Below the pieces are notes generated by a model that did no database searches, was not told the DNA's origin, and saw only the letters and a program-made list of their open reading frames with translations. From Acidobacteriota bacterium (GTDB lineage: Bacteria > Acidobacteriota > Blastocatellia > Pyrinomonadales > Pyrinomonadaceae), in contig JAOTWT010000113.1 in the NCBI GenBank assembly GCA_029862725.1, forward strand, positions 1-8,077: a stretch of 8,077 nucleotides of DNA, written 5' to 3'. The number at the start of each line of letters is the position of its first letter. Position 1 is the stretch's first letter. The position numbers and the translations under genes are program-made. Shown here piece by piece: positions 7,155-8,077 of this stretch.

Positions 7155-7265
7155 TTGGATATGTTTTTTTTCGCGCTAAACGGTTACCGCAACCGCATCT
7201 GAGCTTTTCTGCATCGGGGCGCTGGCAATGCAGCATGATCATATCCACTGCTTTGACATCGACCC
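7155..7265 (-). other. 111-base spacer between the TRAFs-binding and patatin genes
   Basis: This is the widest gap in the three-gene set. On the - strand it holds a loose inverted repeat CTGCAT...ATGCAG (complement of 7208-7232) and a short one, CGGTT/AACCG, near 7181-7195. Neither is followed by a T-run. An A-rich run lies just before the patatin ATG. No convincing promoter was seen, so co-transcription of both genes is possible but not proved. Confidence 0.4.
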
Positions 7266-8077
7266 CTATTTGGCTTCGCCGAGTGATTTCTCAATTTCCA
7301 ATATAAAACCGACCTCTTGTCCTCTCTTCTCCCGGGCCTCCCTAATCAGACGCAGGTTTCGCACGGTGGTTTCCGGCTCCCAGACTTCCCTGACCGCGGC
7401 AATCGCATGGCCCGCGTACTTTTTCGCTTCTTCCTCATCATTACCGAGTACGGCCAGCTCGAGAAGCGTAGCGTAATCCCAGTAATCGGGCTCTCCCTTT
7501 GCGATACGCTGCTCGACAGCATACTGGACCACCGGAAACACGCTTTCGAACCTCTCGTCGCGCTCTTCCTTGAGTTCCATCAGCGTTACCGCGTTGATAC
7601 CCGGATAGGCATCGCGCCAGTCGGCCTCAAAGCCGTTGAGATAGGCATCGATCGCCTTATCGAGTAATGCGTCTGCGAGGATTTTGTTACCCTCCCTGGC
7701 CGCGTTTTCCCAACGGTCTTTATAGACCCGGCCGAGAATCCCGAGTGTCTCGCTGCTGGGACCGCGTTTTTCGATAAGCGCCTTGAGGACCTCCTCGGCC
7801 TCCTCGCTTTTGCCTGCCCGGTTGAGTGCCAGTCCGAGCTGCTCCTGTACGAGCACGGTCGTTTGGAGCGGCTTTGACATCTTTTCAGAAAGGCCGATCA
7901 TCTCGTCCCAGGCCTTTACCGAGCGATAGGAGAGAAACAGATCGATCACCGCCCCGGCCTCGCGGTCCTTGAGGTCGCCGACCACATTTCCATGCTCGTC
8001 CCTCAGCTCCGAGAGCTCTTCTTCGATCATTCGGATCGCCCCGACGCCTTCCTTGCGTGCCGCCGCAAGCGCTTTTT
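7266..8077 (-). CDS. TRAFs-binding (DUF4071) / TPR-like protein, 5' end outside the window
   Basis: The frame is open to the window edge. The ATG at 8028-8030 is probably internal, because codons upstream continue without a stop (ALAAARKEGVGAIR), which fits the family; about 269 residues are visible. The family is the MAP3K TRAFs-binding domain type, a helical repeat scaffold found in bacteria beside TIR and other conflict-system genes and related to part of the animal ASK kinases. Counting from the ATG at 8030, recognisable blocks are AGAVIDLFLSYRSVKAWDEM at 25-44, TVLVQEQLGLALNR at 58-71, ETLGILGRVYKDRW at 94-107, GFEADWRDAYPGINAVTLME at 133-152, YWDYATLLELAVLG at 183-196 and EPETTVRNLRLIREAREKRG at 218-237. 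There is no catalytic motif in the visible part; the missing N-terminus could carry an effector or sensor domain such as TIR. It is first in the visible gene set and probably acts as scaffold or regulator of the two downstream membrane proteins. Confidence 0.88.
   Translation of the reverse strand, partial: KALAAARKEGVGAIRMIEEELSELRDEHGNVVGDLKDREAGAVIDLFLSYRSVKAWDEMIGLSEKMSKPLQTTVLVQEQLGLALNRAGKSEEAEEVLKALIEKRGPSSETLGILGRVYKDRWENAAREGNKILADALLDKAIDAYLNGFEADWRDAYPGINAVTLMELKEERDERFESVFPVVQYAVEQRIAKGEPDYWDYATLLELAVLGNDEEEAKKYAGHAIAAVREVWEPETTVRNLRLIREAREKRGQEVGFILEIEKSLGEAK

Noticed and set aside
2669..8077. Assignment as a known CBASS or Thoeris system
   Set aside because: No cyclic-nucleotide synthase, ubiquitin-like accessory gene, ThsA-type SLOG protein or STAND NTPase is seen in the window; only effector-type domains are shared.

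Overview
The window reads as ordinary bacterial chromosome of medium GC content. It is densely coding: there is no gene-free stretch over 300 bases, and no RNA gene or CRISPR array was seen. The lineage cannot be fixed from sequence alone. Imperfect 7-base repeats at gene ends and inside a gene, a pilin-like domain of the 'NP-x-x-R-(F/Y)-G-T-x-x-E-L' type, and a MAP3K TRAFs-binding-type protein beside TIR and patatin genes together recall Acidobacteriota (Blastocatellia-like). This is inference, of moderate to low confidence.

Left part (1-2652): a possible 3' end of a + strand gene (1-114) faces a - strand gene for an exported M15-family zinc D,D-peptidase with an N-terminal peptidoglycan-binding-like region (150-1019). 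A 94-base divergent spacer separates that gene from a + strand gene for a fold-III PLP-dependent decarboxylase of the diaminopimelate decarboxylase type (about 1114-2652). All expected active-site motifs of the decarboxylase are present, but a loop of about 65-70 residues interrupts it. The DNA coding for that loop consists of 7-base repeats in inverted orientation plus nested inverted repeats, so it looks like a repeat element captured in frame. Both genes fit cell-wall or meso-diaminopimelate/lysine metabolism.

Right part (2669-8077, all - strand, transcribed from right to left): three genes in one direction, with spacers of 111 and 79 bases. In order they are a TRAFs-binding (DUF4071) helical-repeat protein whose 5' end lies outside the window; a 919-residue protein with a DUF4071-like N-terminus, a patatin-like phospholipase domain, two membrane helices and an arginine-rich tail; and a 548-residue protein with an N-terminal TIR domain, a beta-rich middle module, one membrane helix and a pilin-like domain predicted outside the membrane. 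TIR and patatin domains are both known effector enzymes of anti-phage and signalling systems (NAD+ cleavage and phospholipid cleavage). A DUF4071/TPR scaffold next to a membrane-bound lipase and a membrane-spanning TIR protein suggests a membrane-localised conflict or stress-response module. No cyclic-nucleotide synthase, STAND NTPase or kinase is visible, so it is not a recognisable CBASS or Thoeris locus within this window. This cassette is the best candidate here for an undescribed system.
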